64,000 nucleotides of DNA from contig NZ_AYMG01000012.1 of the NCBI RefSeq assembly GCF_000633455.1, forward strand, positions 180,391 through 244,390, in the 5' to 3' direction. Under the pieces are notes generated by a model. The model worked only from the letters and a program-made list of their open reading frames with translations, did no database searches and was not told the DNA's origin. Position numbers and translations under genes: made by a program. Positions 63,975 through 64,000 of the stretch are shown here, one piece after another (positions within the stretch are counted from its first letter, which is position 1; every line of letters starts with the position of its first letter). This stretch comes from Pedobacter jeongneungensis. GTDB taxonomy: Bacteria > Bacteroidota > Bacteroidia > Sphingobacteriales > Sphingobacteriaceae.

Positions 63975-64000
63975 CGTCATGGCGAGAAGGCTTTTTCAGC
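63975..64000. repeat. Partial REP element at right window edge
   Basis: CGTCATGGCGAGAAGG right after the GH78 stop resembles the left arm of the CGTCATTGCGAGGAGG repeats at 12144 and 52040. It is cut by the window end. Confidence 0.5.

Noticed and set aside
1..64000. tRNA, rRNA, prophage, integrase or IS transposase genes
   Set aside because: Looked for on both strands; none recognised. The mobile-type sequences seen are short non-coding repeats.

Overview
The window looks like one large pectin-type polysaccharide utilisation region of a Bacteroidota bacterium, most likely a Sphingobacteriaceae member such as Pedobacter. The evidence is two SusC/SusD pairs, many secreted glycoside hydrolases and lyases with signal peptides ending in AQ or lipoboxes followed by CKK, an AT-rich composition, few Shine-Dalgarno sequences, and many short palindromic repeats between genes. 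No rRNA, tRNA, transposase, phage gene or CRISPR array was seen.

Layout. Bases 1-2783 (minus strand) hold a four-gene catabolic operon: SDR dehydrogenase, FAH-family hydrolase, sugar mutarotase and a lactonase-type amidohydrolase that runs off the left edge. This set matches the non-phosphorylated oxidative route for L-fucose (or the analogous L-rhamnose route). From 3051 to 63973 every gene except one is on the plus strand. Block A (3051-15804): a GH67N/GH20b-like putative uronidase, an MGH1-like (alpha/alpha)6 hydrolase, GH28, GH95 with an inserted jelly-roll, and GH2 with malectin. Block B (15903-19385): an SSS transporter, a DapA/NanA-family lyase and a convergent AraC regulator. Block C (19611-26438): a micro-ORF with four consecutive Trp codons, a DUF3826 protein, SusC, SusD and a lipoprotein. 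Block D (26934-32019): a second SusC/SusD pair. Block E (32418-63973): two tandem PL1 lyases, a beta-helix/TIM-barrel fusion, GH140, GH43-like, a beta-propeller protein, an SGNH esterase, GH2, GH78, a second DUF3826, a sialidase-like protein, an STN-esterase fusion, a TIM-barrel epimerase, a beta-helix (GH141-like) protein fused to a sugar mutarotase domain, a Gfo/Idh oxidoreductase, a second SSS transporter and a second GH78.

How it may work. Extracellular PL1 and GH28 enzymes would cut homogalacturonan. The SusC/D pairs would import oligosaccharides. Periplasmic GH78, GH2, GH95, GH140, GH43, GH141-like and uronidase-like enzymes with esterases would remove Rha, Gal, Fuc or L-Gal, apiose, Ara and uronic acids. 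Two symporters and the cytoplasmic enzymes would take up and oxidise the monosaccharides. GH140 plus GH95 plus GH141-like plus GH2, GH78 and PL1 recalls the rhamnogalacturonan-II gene sets of Bacteroides, but the substrate is inferred, not shown.

The most unusual content is (i) the beta-helix-mutarotase fusion, (ii) the Trp-run micro-ORF before a SusC operon, (iii) two paralogous promoter cassettes before SusC2 and the PL1 pair, with one motif also present before the SSS transporter, (iv) a repeat array that carries duplicated copies of a gene's last codons, and (v) about 130-bp MITE-like elements and REP hairpins that invade signal-peptide regions and seem to supply in-frame ATGs.
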